DNA from: Chloroflexota bacterium
GTDB lineage: Bacteria; Chloroflexota; Anaerolineae; DTLA01
Reading direction: 5' to 3'
DNA length: 45,121 nucleotides
NCBI GenBank assembly: GCA_014874485.1
Contig: JADBJK010000012.1
Span: 1 to 45,121, forward strand
Shown: positions 34,871 to 43,653 of the stretch, one piece after another
Numbering within the stretch: the stretch's first letter is position 1
Layout of the letters: each line of letters begins with the position of its first letter
Notes under the pieces: model-generated
Databases searched by the model: none
What the model saw: the letters and a program-made list of their open reading frames with translations, nothing else
Told to the model about the DNA's origin: nothing
Made by a program: the position numbers and the translations under genes

Positions 34871-35659
34871 TCAAGGGGACCCGACGCCCGGTCTATACCC
34901 CAGCTCAGCAGAGATTTTGCCGCAGGTCTCCACCAGCAACGTCGCCAGGTGCGGGAACAGGGCAGGCGGAATGCGGAACGCCGGCCCTGCCAGACTCGCC
35001 GCGGCGCGCACCGCACCCGTGTGGTCGTAGATGGGCGCGGCCAGGGCGTTCAGGCCGTCCTCCAACTCCTCCTCCGCGGTGGCGTACCCCTGGGCGCGCA
35101 CGCGCTCCAGTTCTTCGCGCAGGCGGTCAGGGTCGGTGATGGTGCGGGGGGTCAGGCGCTCCAGCCGCGACTGCAGGAACCGCTCCAGTTTGTCCGGTGG
35201 CAGATGGGCCAGCAGCACCTTGCCCGCCGCCGTGCAGTGGGGCGGCATCCGTCGGCCCACCCAGCCGATGTTCTTGACGCTTCGCACGGGCGGCGCGAAC
35301 TGCTCCAGGTCCATCACCTGGCCTTCGTGCAGGATGGCGAGGTTCACCGTCTCTTGGCAACGTTCGGAAAGGTCGCGCAGGTGGGGACGGGCGATCTCGC
35401 GCACGTCCATGTGCTCCACCACCTGCGCCGCGAGGACGATCAGGTCCAGCCCCAGGCGATACCGTTCGGTCTCGGGGTTGCGGGCCACCAGGCCGTGGCG
35501 CTCCAGCGTCGCCAGAAGGCGGTACACGGTGCTCTTGTGGATGCCGAGTTCGCGGGCGAGTTCGCTCACGCCGCGCTCGGGCCGTTCGCGGGAGAAGGAG
35601 CGCAGGATTGCGACCGCCCGCTCCACGGATTGCACGCTGGGGTCTCGGCGGTTGGCCAT
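34871..35659 (-). CDS. IclR-family transcriptional regulator
   Basis: A 262-residue regulator with an N-terminal winged helix (SVERAVAILRSFSRERPERG then SELARELGIHKSTVYRLLATLERHGLV in outline, residues 10-60) and a C-terminal GAF-like effector domain (CTAAGKVLLAHLPPDKLERFL region). The ATG at 35659 follows AAGGA and fits the family start; the frame is open 27 codons further upstream but crosses the predicted promoter. It is the first gene of the corrinoid operon, 40 bases before the MtrH-type gene, so it probably controls its own operon through the dyad at 35685-35721. Confidence 0.93.
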   Translation of the reverse strand: MANRRDPSVQSVERAVAILRSFSRERPERGVSELARELGIHKSTVYRLLATLERHGLVARNPETERYRLGLDLIVLAAQVVEHMDVREIARPHLRDLSERCQETVNLAILHEGQVMDLEQFAPPVRSVKNIGWVGRRMPPHCTAAGKVLLAHLPPDKLERFLQSRLERLTPRTITDPDRLREELERVRAQGYATAEEELEDGLNALAAPIYDHTGAVRAAASLAGPAFRIPPALFPHLATLLVETCGKISAELGYRPGVGSP

Positions 35660-35684
35660 TGGGACCGTCCTTGCTGGGCCGCAT

Positions 35685-35721
35685 GTTGCGCAATGCGGCA
35701 CGCCGTTACACGTCGCGCAAC
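35685..35721. promoter_or_regulatory. Inverted-repeat operator candidate of the IclR operon
   Basis: GTTGCGC (35685-35691) and GCGCAAC (35715-35721) form a 7-bp inverted repeat separated by 23 bases, directly downstream of the -10 box. The left arm lies in the self-complementary TTGCGCAA. The position over the transcription start suits autorepression by the IclR protein. Confidence 0.6.
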
Positions 35722-35722
35722 G

Positions 35723-35750
35723 ATTATACGCGCCCCGCACGCGCTGTCAA
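35723..35750 (-). promoter_or_regulatory. Promoter of the iclR-corrinoid operon
   Basis: On the minus strand TTGACA (35750-35745), a 16-base GC-rich spacer and TATAAT (35728-35723). The IclR ATG is 64 bases beyond the -10 box. A good match to the sigma70 consensus. Confidence 0.8.
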
Positions 35751-35823
35751 ATCGCACCCGCGGGGAAAAGCGGTAGGTACGATTCGCGCACAACCCGCAG
35801 CGCACCGCCGCGCGTTGAACATA

Positions 35824-35990
35824 AACCGTAGGGGCAATTCATCAATTTCCAGGCGCGACTCGCGGACGAACGTGCGATGCCCCGCCGTGCGTTGAATATA
35901 AACCGTAGGGGCAATTCACGAATTGCCCCTACGGTTTCGCGCCTTTCGCGCCCGTTCGCGCCTTTCGCGATCCAAACGCCCCGCGCCGAA
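35824..35990. repeat. AACCGTAGGGGCAATTC palindromic repeats and CGCCTTTCGCG tract
   Basis: One half copy (35824-35848) and one full copy (35901-35936; 17-bp arms around AC) of a dispersed palindrome, followed by TTTCGCGCCTTTCGCG-type repeats. Full relatives lie at 39269-39304 and 41165-41200, and a core at 3055-3076. Found between the divergent iclR and restriction-enzyme genes. Confidence 0.8.
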
Positions 35991-36029
35991 TCCGAACCCA
36001 GAACGGATGAGCGCAATCGCCAAACCTGT

Positions 36030-36038
36030 GGTATAATG
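36030..36038 (+). promoter_or_regulatory. Extended -10 promoter of the restriction-modification gene
   Basis: TGGTATAAT, an extended -10 box, lies 40 bases before the ATG. No clear -35 box is present. The wider sequence TGTGGTATAATG is the same as at the gntR promoter. Confidence 0.65.
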
Positions 36039-36078
36039 GGCGCAGGACAACCGTCCCTTGTCTGTTCGGGAGCGTGTC

Positions 36079-39000
36079 ATGGACCCAATCCGAGCCTATC
36101 TTCAAACCCTGGAGGCCAACCTGCGGGCGGGCGACGCCACCGAGCACACCCACCGCCCGGCGCTGAAAGCCCTGCTGGAATCCATGGCGCCCGGCACCCT
36201 CGCCGTCAACGAACCCAAGCGCGTGGAGTGCGGCGCGCCCGACTTCTCCGTTGCCCGCGTCCCAGGCCCCGTTACCGTCGGCTACGTGGAGACCAAGGAC
36301 GTGGGCCACTCGCTGGACGAGGCCGAGCGCTCCGAGCAGTTGGGCCGCTACCTGCGCTCGCTCCCCAACCTCATCCTCACCGACTACCTGGAGTTCCGCT
36401 GGTATGTGGACGGGGAGTTCCGCAGTTCGGTACGGGTCGCGCGGGTTGGGGCAGGGGGAAAGTTGCTCCGCGACAAATACGGCGCAAAGGCGCTGCCCGA
36501 ACTCCTCAAGGACTTCCTGTCCCACAAGCCCGCGCCCATCGCCACGCCCAGGGAATTGGCCGAGCGCATGGCCCGCCTCGCCTTCCTCATCCGCGACGTC
36601 ATCATGGAAGCGTTTGCCCTGGACATGGCGTCGCCCATGCTGCGAGACCTGCGCCACGCCTTCGCCCTCACCCTGCTCCCCGACCTGGACGAACCCGAGA
36701 AAACGGGCGAGTTCGCCGACATGTACGCCCAGACTTTGGCCTATGGCCTGTTCTCGGCGCGGGCCATGGACACCGCCAAGGGCTTCACCCGCCAGGATGC
36801 CCAGAATCTGATTCCAAAGACCAATCCCTTCCTTCGCAACTTCTTCTACCAGATCACCGGCCCCGACATGGACGAGGAGCCTCACGCGGGATTCGTGGAC
36901 GACCTGGCGCACCTCTTGGAAAACGCCGACATGGCCGCGATTTTGGCCGACTTCGGCAAGCGCACACGCCAGGAGGACCCCGTCGTTCACTTCTACGAGA
37001 CGTTCCTGGCCGCCTACGATCCGCAACTGCGCGAGACGCGCGGGGTGTACTACACGCCCGAGCCGGTGGTGTCGTACATCGTGCGCTCGGTGGACGCGCT
37101 GCTCAGGAGCCGCTTCGGGTGCCCGTGGGGACTGGCCGAGATGCAGAAGGACGTGTACATCCTGGACCCCGCCACGGGCACGGCCACGTTCCTGTACTTC
37201 GTCATCCAGCGAATCCACGACGCGCTGGTGGAACTGGGGCAGGGCGGACTGTGGCCCGGCTACGTGGAGGACAACCTGCTGGACCGCGTCTTCGGGTTTG
37301 AACTCCTGATGGCCCCCTACACCGTGGCCCACATGAAACTCAGCGTCCTGCTGCGCGAGTTGGGCTACCAGCCCAGCGGCAAGAAGCGCCTGGGCATCTA
37401 CCTGACCAACACCCTGGAGGAAGCCGAGCGGCACGTGGAGACCCTGTTCGGCCCACTGCGAGCCATCAGCGAGGAGGCCCAGGAAGCCGCCGCGGTCAAG
37501 CGTGAAAAGCCCATCATGGTCGTCCTGGGCAACCCGCCCTACTCCGGCCACTCGGCCAACCGCAGTTGGCAGATCAAGGACGGCAAGCGCGTCCCCACCT
37601 TCATCGGCAACCTGCTGCGCGACTACTACTTCGTGGACGGCAAGCCGCTGGGCGAGCGCAACCCCAAATGGCTGCAAGATGATTATGTAAAGTTCATCCG
37701 CTGGGGACAGTGGCGCATTGAACAGACCGGCGCCGGCGTCCTCGCCTTCATCACCAACCACGGCTACCTGGACAACCCCACCTTCCGCGGGATGCGCCAG
37801 CGGTTGATGCAGGCGTTCACCGACATCTACATCCTGGACCTGCACGGCAACGTGAAGAAGCGGGAGACCGCGCCCGACGGCTCCAAGGACGAGAACGTGT
37901 TTGACATCCAGCAGGGCGTCGCCATCGGCATCTTCGTCAAGGAGCGCGGCAAGTCCGGCCCTGCCCGCGTCCACCACGCCGACCTGTGGGGCCTGCGCGA
38001 CGGCAAGTACCGCGCGCTGTTTGAGATGGACGTGAACACCACGCCGTGGCAGGAGTTGTCGCCGCGCTCCCCCTTCTACCTGTTCGTGCCGCGAGATGTG
38101 GACTTGCTCGCAGAGTACGAGCGCGGATGGAAGGTAACCGACGTTTTCCCGGTGAACTCGGTGGGGATCGTAACAGGTCAAGACGCCAACACCATAGCGT
38201 TTGACCGGAAATCGGCAGAGGACCTTGCCCGTGGTCTTGGCATTCCAAAAGACACTGTTGCACCAATCCTTTACCGGCCATTTGACAGCCGCTTCGTCGT
38301 CTACGACCCCGCAGTGGTAACGAGGCCCCGCCCCGAGGTCATGCGCCACATGCTGGCGGGCAAGAACCTGGGGCTTTGCGTGGGTCGGCAAGGGCAAGTT
38401 GTTGGCGGAGATGAGTGGAACCTTGTGTTCTGTTCGCATGGAATCATTGATTTCAATCTATTCTACCGTGGTGGCAACGTAAACTTCTCTCTCTACCTCT
38501 ACACCGAGAGCAAGCAGGAGAAGCCACTGCGCGGGGGCGGCAAGGTCATCATGATGACGCTGCTGGAGCCTGGGGCCGGGTACGCCACCCGCCGCGCCAA
38601 CCTGTCGCGCGAGTTCGTCGCCGCCCTAGCCGAGAAGTTGGGCCTGGAGTACGTGCCCGACGGCAAGGGCGACCTGCAGGCCACCTTCGGCCCCGAGGAC
38701 GTGTTCCACTACATCTACGCGGTCTTCCACTCGCCCACCTACCGCGACCGCTACGCCGAGTTCCTGAAGACCGACTTCCCTCGCGTGCCGCTCACGTCGG
38801 ACGTGGCCCTTTTCCGCACGCTGGCGGCGAAGGGCGAGGCGCTGGTGGCGCTCCACCTGATGGAGTCACCCACGCTGGACGCCCTCATCACCCAGTTCCC
38901 CGTGGAAGGCGACAACGAGGTTACGAAGGTCCGGTACCAGGAGCCGCTGGACTACGTGCCGGGCCGCGTGTACATCAACAACGCGCAGTACTTTGAGGGC

Positions 39001-39192
39001 GTGCCGCCGGAGGTGTGGGAGTTCCAGGTAGGCGGGTATCAGGTCTGCGAGAAGTGGCTCAAGGACCGCAAGGGCCGCCGTCTGACCGGGCAGGAGGTGC
39101 TGCACTACCAGCGCATCGTGGTGGCCCTGCACGAGACCATCCGCCTCATGGGGGAGATTGACGAGGCCATCCCCGACTGGCCGCTTCCGTGA
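36079..39192 (+). CDS. Single-chain restriction-modification enzyme (Type IIG/ISP-like adenine methyltransferase with N-terminal nuclease)
   Basis: A 1037-residue protein with the parts of a one-chain restriction system. The N-terminus has a PD-(D/E)XK nuclease pattern: PD at 54-55 and ETK at 71-73 in GAPDFSV...GYVETKD. The N6-adenine methyltransferase core follows, with motif I DPATGTATF near residue 362 and motif IV NPPY near 485. The C-terminal ~450 residues fit a target-recognition region of the Type ISP kind. No helicase domain is present, unlike LlaGI-type ISP enzymes. The ATG at 36079 follows GGGAG; an upstream TTG is less likely. It stands alone, without a separate methylase or specificity gene. 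Confidence 0.88.
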   Translation: MDPIRAYLQTLEANLRAGDATEHTHRPALKALLESMAPGTLAVNEPKRVECGAPDFSVARVPGPVTVGYVETKDVGHSLDEAERSEQLGRYLRSLPNLILTDYLEFRWYVDGEFRSSVRVARVGAGGKLLRDKYGAKALPELLKDFLSHKPAPIATPRELAERMARLAFLIRDVIMEAFALDMASPMLRDLRHAFALTLLPDLDEPEKTGEFADMYAQTLAYGLFSARAMDTAKGFTRQDAQNLIPKTNPFLRNFFYQITGPDMDEEPHAGFVDDLAHLLENADMAAILADFGKRTRQEDPVVHFYETFLAAYDPQLRETRGVYYTPEPVVSYIVRSVDALLRSRFGCPWGLAEMQKDVYILDPATGTATFLYFVIQRIHDALVELGQGGLWPGYVEDNLLDRVFGFELLMAPYTVAHMKLSVLLRELGYQPSGKKRLGIYLTNTLEEAERHVETLFGPLRAISEEAQEAAAVKREKPIMVVLGNPPYSGHSANRSWQIKDGKRVPTFIGNLLRDYYFVDGKPLGERNPKWLQDDYVKFIRWGQWRIEQTGAGVLAFITNHGYLDNPTFRGMRQRLMQAFTDIYILDLHGNVKKRETAPDGSKDENVFDIQQGVAIGIFVKERGKSGPARVHHADLWGLRDGKYRALFEMDVNTTPWQELSPRSPFYLFVPRDVDLLAEYERGWKVTDVFPVNSVGIVTGQDANTIAFDRKSAEDLARGLGIPKDTVAPILYRPFDSRFVVYDPAVVTRPRPEVMRHMLAGKNLGLCVGRQGQVVGGDEWNLVFCSHGIIDFNLFYRGGNVNFSLYLYTESKQEKPLRGGGKVIMMTLLEPGAGYATRRANLSREFVAALAEKLGLEYVPDGKGDLQATFGPEDVFHYIYAVFHSPTYRDRYAEFLKTDFPRVPLTSDVALFRTLAAKGEALVALHLMESPTLDALITQFPVEGDNEVTKVRYQEPLDYVPGRVYINNAQYFEGVPPEVWEFQVGGYQVCEKWLKDRKGRRLTGQEVLHYQRIVVALHETIRLMGEIDEAIPDWPLP

Positions 39193-39481
39193 AAACAAAC
39201 CGCAGGCGCGATTCGTGAACAACCCGCGCCGCACCGCCGCGGGAGACAGGCGACATGTTATGAAAACAAACCGTAGGGGCAATTCATGAATTGCCCCTAC
39301 GATTTCGCACCTTTCGCGCCCTTTCGCGGATCTCGCGATCCGAACGCTCCCTCACCCCGTGCGGAATGCACCTGCGACGCACCTCGGAGGTGCGTCGCAG
39401 GTTTACCCCTCACCCTAACCCTCTCCCGACGGGCGAGGGAATGGGCGGCCGGCCCCCGCGTCCCAGCCTGACCAAGGCCCC
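39193..39481. repeat. Intergenic repeats after the restriction enzyme
   Basis: Contains a full AACCGTAGGGGCAATTC palindrome (39269-39304), a CACCTTTCGCG-type tract, a perfect hairpin with 15-bp arms ACCTGCGACGCACCT around CGG (39370-39402), and an ACCCTCTCCC/GGGCGAGGG dyad (about 39417-39439). The hairpins could end both converging transcripts, though no U tract is seen. No gene is supported. Confidence 0.75.
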
Positions 39482-40108
39482 CTACCGCCCGGCCAGGATT
39501 CTCTCCACGGCCTCACGGATGTTCAGAATCTCAATCCCGTATTTGGCCGCGATGTCTTTGAGCGGAGCCTTGACGTCCACATCGGCGGGCAGCCCCGCTT
39601 CCGCAATGATCTGCTCCACCGGTATCCCGTACATGCTGGCAACCTCGGCCAGCGTGTTCTTGCCCTTGATCTCCTCTGTGGACAGCGAGCCACTCGCAGG
39701 GGTCTCGCTCGGCGCCTGCGTCGGCTGCTCTGGCGCGGTGGCGGTACCCTGTGGCTCCGGGGCCCCGCCGGAGAGTTCCGCACGGTACGCTGCCACGGCG
39801 TCGCGCACCGCGCTCACCTCAAATCCGCCCACCAGCGCCTCTATGTCCTTGAGGGCCGTATCGGCGGGCAGGTCCGCAGGCAAGTTCAGGCGCGACCAGA
39901 GTTCCGCTTCTGGAATCCCGTAGATTTCGCTGACATCGGCCAGCGTCATCCACCCCTTGATGCCTTCCGGATCGGCCACGCCCGACGCATCCAGCGCCAC
40001 CTTCGTCCGTCCGCTCGTGGACCAGTAGCCGGTCGCCTTCGCAACCAGGACGCTCCCCAGCAGGCTTGCGATGAGCACCAGCGGCAACACATAGCGATGC
40101 ACTTTCAT
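39482..40108 (-). CDS. Membrane-anchored protein with two copies of a TLAEVA-YGIP domain
   Basis: A 208-residue protein with an N-terminal membrane helix (residues 6-25) and two related domains of about 60 residues, at 49-110 and 146-206, joined by a Pro/Thr/Glu-rich linker. Each repeat reads IKGxxTLA(D/E)V(A/S)xxYGIPxxx, LPAD, LKDI, then a final helix with (V/I)R(D/E)AV. I do not know a biochemical role. The small four-helix look resembles helix-hairpin or SAP-like binding modules. The ATG at 40108 follows GGAGG and overlaps the stop of the NapH-like gene by four bases, so the two proteins are made together. Probably faces outside the cytoplasmic membrane. Confidence 0.75.
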   Translation of the reverse strand: MKVHRYVLPLVLIASLLGSVLVAKATGYWSTSGRTKVALDASGVADPEGIKGWMTLADVSEIYGIPEAELWSRLNLPADLPADTALKDIEALVGGFEVSAVRDAVAAYRAELSGGAPEPQGTATAPEQPTQAPSETPASGSLSTEEIKGKNTLAEVASMYGIPVEQIIAEAGLPADVDVKAPLKDIAAKYGIEILNIREAVERILAGR

Positions 40109-40962
40109 GCGATTCCCTCCTTCGGCGCCGATGTCGTGCCTGCCGGCTCCACGATCAGCCCCACGTACAGCGTGTCCTTGACCGGGCATGTCTCCACGCA
40201 CTTCAGGCACGAGATGCAACCGGCCGTTACGCTCTTCTTCTGCGAAACCTGAATCCCGACGGGACACACCTTGTCGCACTTCTTGCAGTGGATGCAGGTC
40301 GCGGGGGTGCGGCGGATGCGGAACAGGCTCACCCGCTGCACCAGGCTGATGACCCCGCCGAGCGGACACAGGTACCGGCACCAGAGCCGCGGCACGAAGA
40401 ACGCGCCCACGATAACGGCCAGGCTGACCACGTAGGCAGGCCACGCCTCGGCCCAGTTGAACTCAAACAGCCAGCCCAGGCTGAAGATGGTTCGGTACGG
40501 ATCGTAGTCCGCGAACCACATTTTGCCGGTCTGAACCGTGGCGTAGAGGATGCCCCCCAGCACCACGTAGCGCCCGAACCCCAGCACCCTGTCCACGCGG
40601 GCCGGCACCTTGAGTTCGGGAAGGTGCAGCCTCTGCCGGACCCAGGTCAGCAGGTCTTGCAGCCCACCGAACGGGCAGACCCAGCCGCAGAATGCGCCCC
40701 CGACCAGCACCGTGCCTACCAGCAGGCCCAACGCGAGGACGATGTTGGAAGGATGCGTCTTGGAGATAAACGTGCCCTGGGTTGCCAGTTTCCAGAGCGT
40801 CTCCAGCCCGCCGAACGGGCAATAGGCGTCTGTGGACGGCAGCGCGCCGTCGGTGCTTGCCAGGGCGTGGCGGATGCTTGCCACTAGGATGAAGACCCCG
40901 AACGCCAGTTGACTCAGACGCTGAAGCAGCGGCGTCCACGATTTGTCTTTGCGCTTGGTCAT
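40105..40962 (-). CDS. NapH/NosR-like membrane 4Fe-4S ferredoxin
   Basis: A 285-residue polytopic membrane protein of the NapH/NosR/CcoG type. Membrane helices alternate with CGWVCPFGG and CRYLCPLGG (the CxxxCP motifs of this family) and a further AYCPFGG; the cytoplasmic C-terminus has two 4Fe-4S motifs, CIHCKKCDKVCP and CISCLKCVETCP. Such proteins move electrons between the quinone pool and periplasmic or soluble partners. The ATG at 40962 is five bases after GGAGG; an earlier start lacks a site. No nap or nos catalytic genes are nearby, so the partner enzyme is unknown; the co-translated anchored repeat protein is the only clear partner. Confidence 0.9.
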   Translation of the reverse strand: MTKRKDKSWTPLLQRLSQLAFGVFILVASIRHALASTDGALPSTDAYCPFGGLETLWKLATQGTFISKTHPSNIVLALGLLVGTVLVGGAFCGWVCPFGGLQDLLTWVRQRLHLPELKVPARVDRVLGFGRYVVLGGILYATVQTGKMWFADYDPYRTIFSLGWLFEFNWAEAWPAYVVSLAVIVGAFFVPRLWCRYLCPLGGVISLVQRVSLFRIRRTPATCIHCKKCDKVCPVGIQVSQKKSVTAGCISCLKCVETCPVKDTLYVGLIVEPAGTTSAPKEGIA

Positions 40963-41164
40963 TCGTACCTCCGCTCCCATGTTTGAATGCGTCCGTAATC
41001 ATAGCGCCGCCTTGTGAAGGGAGGTTGAACGACCTGTGTAGATGTTGTGAAGATGCCCGTGAGGGCCTGGACCCAATGGACGTTGGGGAAACAAACCGCA
41101 GGGGCAATCCATGGACAACCCGCAACGCCCCACCGCGGGAGATAGGCGAAATGTTATGAAAACA

Positions 41165-41200
41165 AACCGTAGGGGCAATTCGTGAATTGCCCCTACGGTT
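41165..41200. repeat. AACCGTAGGGGCAATTC palindrome
   Basis: Another full copy of the dispersed 36-bp palindrome, with 17-bp arms, about 200 bases upstream of the NapH-like gene. It is followed at once by the TTTCGCGCCTTTCGCG tract and the 158-bp tandem array, an order also seen in outline at 35901 and 39269. Confidence 0.8.
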
Positions 41201-41242
41201 TCGCGCCTTTCGCGCCTTTCGCGATCCGAACGCCCTGCCCCC

Positions 41243-41815
41243 GCCCGAGGCTGAAGCCGTCGGGCTGAACGGGCAAAGCCCTGCGGGCTGCCCGTAGAGG
41301 GCCCAGCATGCTGGCCCAGCCCCAACGGGGCTTCGCTCCTTCAGCGCGGGGGTTCAGCCCCGCGCAGCCCGCGCCTTTCGCGATCCAAACGCCCCGCCCC
41401 GCCCGAGGCTGAAGCCGTCGGGCTGAACGGGCAAAGCCCTGCGGGCTGCCCGTAGAGGGCCCAGCATGCTGGCCCAGCCCCAACGGGGCTTCGCTCCTTC
41501 AGCGCGGGGGTTCAGCCCCGCGCAGCCCGCGCCTTTCGCGATCCAAACGCCCCGCCCCGCCCGAGGCTGAAGCCGTCGGGCTGAACGGGCAAAGCCCTGC
41601 GGGCTGCCCGTAGAGGGCCCAGCATGCTGGCCCAGCCCCGAAGGGGCTTCGCTCCTTCAGCGCGGGGGTTCAGCCCCGCGCCGCCCGAGGCCCAAGCCGT
41701 CGGGCCGATTCTAGGCGCACCACACGCTGCATCCAGCCCCAACGGGGCTTCGCTCCTTCAGCGCGGGGGTTCAGCCCCGCGCAGCCCGCGCCTTTCGCGA
41801 TCCAAACCCCAAACC
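41243..41815. repeat. 158-bp tandem repeat, three near-identical copies plus a degenerate fourth
   Basis: GCCCGAGGCTGAAGCCGTCG starts at 41243, 41401 and 41559, an exact 158-base period; a shortened, changed copy (GCCCGAGGCCCAAGCCG) runs from about 41686 to 41812. Each unit contains the dyads GGGCCCAGCATGCTGGCCC and GGGGTTCAGCCCC and ends with GCGCCTTTCGCGATCCAAACG. The array stops next to the SDR stop codon. Open frames across it are artefacts of few stop codons. Confidence 0.9.
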
Positions 41816-42844
41816 CTACGCGCCGCCCTCGGCGGTCTTCGGCTCCCGCGGCTTCGCCCCCAATTTCGCCAGCCACCCCCACCCCTTGCGGGGCATGTAG
41901 GGCGACTTGCTCAGCAGGTACAGCCGCACGATGGGCCGAAACAGCCGTATGAGGTACCGACGGAACCCCAGCAGCGCCGTCAACTCCTGCACGTAGTCGC
42001 CGAAGTCGTAACGCTGGTACTGGAGAATCTTCTGGCTCTCCGTCGTGTCCAGCCAGTCGGTAGCGAACGGCTGCTTGGCGAACGCCTCTTCGGGGAGCAT
42101 CCCGATGCCCATCGCCTCCAGCAGGCGCGACGCCATCTCGCGGAAGTAGAACTGGCAGCGGGGGCCGCCTCCGATGTGCAGCGTCTTACCCCACACCTTG
42201 TCGGAACTCACCGCGTTGGCGATGGCCAGCCCCACGTCGCGCGTGTGGACAAACTCCATGCGGTTGTCCAGCGGCACGTCAAACATCCCAGGGTCCGGCC
42301 GCAGCGACAGCGGAAACGCCGCCCCGAACCGCAGGATGCTCCACTTCAGGCCAGATTTGCGAATCATCTGCTCGCACTCTATCTTGTGGCGCGTGTAGTG
42401 GTCAATGCCCTGCGTGGGGTCCGACACCTTTCGCGGCGGGCGCTTGTGCTGCGTGAGGCCGTACACATGCAGCGACGAGGAGAAAATCAGCCGCGGGGGC
42501 TTGGGCTGGGCCTTCATCGCCTCAATCAGGTTCCGCGTCCCGCCCACGTTGATCTCCCACGCCCAGTCCGGCCGGTCCTCGCAGCCCACGCCCGTGGCCG
42601 ACAGTTTCGGGATGACGAAAGCCAGGTGCACCACCACATCCTGGTCGCGCACCGCCTTCGCAACATCTTCGGGCCGCCGCAAATCGCCCCAGATGACCTC
42701 GGCTCGCCCCTTGTACCGCTTCGCGGCCTTCTGGTTCGTCTTCGTCTTCACGTCAAAGCACGTTACCTCGTGGCCCTGGGCCACCAGTTTCTCCAGCGCG
42801 CTGGTGCCGATGTTCCCGAACGCGCCTGTGAGCAACACCTTCAT
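41816..42844 (-). CDS. NAD-dependent epimerase/dehydratase (extended SDR)
   Basis: A 342-residue short-chain dehydrogenase of the extended type. The NAD-binding motif GAFGNIG is at residues 8-14, FSSSLHVYG supplies the serine of the active site, and YTRHK the catalytic Tyr and Lys. The family covers nucleotide-sugar epimerases and many other oxidoreductases; the substrate cannot be named. GGGAGG lies several bases before the ATG. It follows the TetR gene by 22 bases and is probably under its control. Confidence 0.88.
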   Translation of the reverse strand: MKVLLTGAFGNIGTSALEKLVAQGHEVTCFDVKTKTNQKAAKRYKGRAEVIWGDLRRPEDVAKAVRDQDVVVHLAFVIPKLSATGVGCEDRPDWAWEINVGGTRNLIEAMKAQPKPPRLIFSSSLHVYGLTQHKRPPRKVSDPTQGIDHYTRHKIECEQMIRKSGLKWSILRFGAAFPLSLRPDPGMFDVPLDNRMEFVHTRDVGLAIANAVSSDKVWGKTLHIGGGPRCQFYFREMASRLLEAMGIGMLPEEAFAKQPFATDWLDTTESQKILQYQRYDFGDYVQELTALLGFRRYLIRLFRPIVRLYLLSKSPYMPRKGWGWLAKLGAKPREPKTAEGGA

Positions 42845-42866
42845 CGTGTCGCACCTCCCATCCTTC

Positions 42867-43463
42867 TCATGTTGCCTGCAAACTCTCCAGAATCATCTCT
42901 ATTCCCTGGAGCAGCGAGTGGCTCCAGTCTGCGCCGCTTGAATCCAACAGCCCCTGCAGGATCGTGCCGACAGCCAGCGACACGATGACCTGCGCGGCGA
43001 CCTCCGCATCCACCGGACGGAGCGACCCCTCGGCCACGCCCGCCTGCACCAACTGCACGAAGAACTCGCGGTACCTGCGGTATGGCGCGATGGTCGCGGC
43101 CCACACGTCCGGGTCGCGCGATGCCTGCGTCCAGAACTCCAGGAACATGGGCAGGCGCTCGCCCGCGGAACTCAGCACAAACCCCACCATCCCCGCCATG
43201 TCCCTCAGCGCCTGGGGCACGTTGGCCGCCTGGGCCTGGACCGACCGAAGCCCTGCGTCCAGCCCCTCCAGCCAGTCGTTCAACAGCGCCATGAACAGGT
43301 CCTGCTTGCTGGGGAAGTGGTGGTAGAACGCGCCCTTGCTCACGCCCGCCCGCTCGCAGATTTCCGCGACGCTGGCGGCTTCGTACCCATGCTGGGCGAA
43401 GCAATCGGCCGCGGCGTTCAGAATCCGCGCGCGGGTCTCCTCGGCTCGCTGCTGTACGGGCAT
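42867..43463 (-). CDS. TetR/AcrR-family transcriptional regulator
   Basis: A 198-residue repressor with the typical N-terminal helix-turn-helix (SVAEICERAGVSKGAFYHHF, residues about 31-50) and an all-helical ligand domain. The ATG at 43463 follows AAGGAGG; earlier in-frame starts lack this. The operator-like dyad ACCGAC-CA-GTCGGT lies at 43485-43498 over its own transcription start. It heads an operon with the SDR gene and is divergent from an MFS exporter, a common layout for efflux control. Confidence 0.94.
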   Translation of the reverse strand: MPVQQRAEETRARILNAAADCFAQHGYEAASVAEICERAGVSKGAFYHHFPSKQDLFMALLNDWLEGLDAGLRSVQAQAANVPQALRDMAGMVGFVLSSAGERLPMFLEFWTQASRDPDVWAATIAPYRRYREFFVQLVQAGVAEGSLRPVDAEVAAQVIVSLAVGTILQGLLDSSGADWSHSLLQGIEMILESLQAT

Positions 43464-43484
43464 GTCGCCTCCTTGTGAAATCAA

Positions 43485-43498
43485 ACCGACCAGTCGGT
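43485..43498. promoter_or_regulatory. TetR operator candidate ACCGACCAGTCGGT
   Basis: A 6-2-6 inverted repeat of the kind bound by many TetR/AcrR proteins, placed three bases after the -10 box of the tetR promoter and before its ribosome binding site. Confidence 0.75.
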
Positions 43499-43501
43499 AT
43501 G

Positions 43502-43530
43502 ATTTTACACCAACCCGCGCCCCGCGTCAA
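43502..43530 (-). promoter_or_regulatory. Promoter of tetR-SDR operon
   Basis: On the minus strand TTGACG (43530-43525), a 17-base spacer and TAAAAT (43507-43502), leading straight into the operator. Confidence 0.7.
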
Positions 43531-43552
43531 ATCGCGTCCGCGCGGTGAGGGG

Positions 43553-43626
43553 TTTCACCGCAGAGACGCGGAGTTCGCAGACAAATCTAGGTTTTCCTCT
43601 GCGTTCTCTGCGTCTCCGCGGTGAAA
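43553..43626. repeat. TTTCACCGCAGAGACGC inverted repeat
   Basis: A 21-bp left arm (43553-43573) and a matching right arm (43606-43626) with two mismatches and a 32-base loop. It lies between the divergent tetR and MFS promoters. No gene is supported in this gap. Confidence 0.8.
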
Positions 43627-43653
43627 CAGGAATATGCAGCGCCGCGCCGCCTG

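Noticed and set aside
41243-41815. CRISPR array or coding repeat protein
   Set aside because: The period is 158 bases with no variable spacers; the open frames are broken in the fourth copy and lack start signals.
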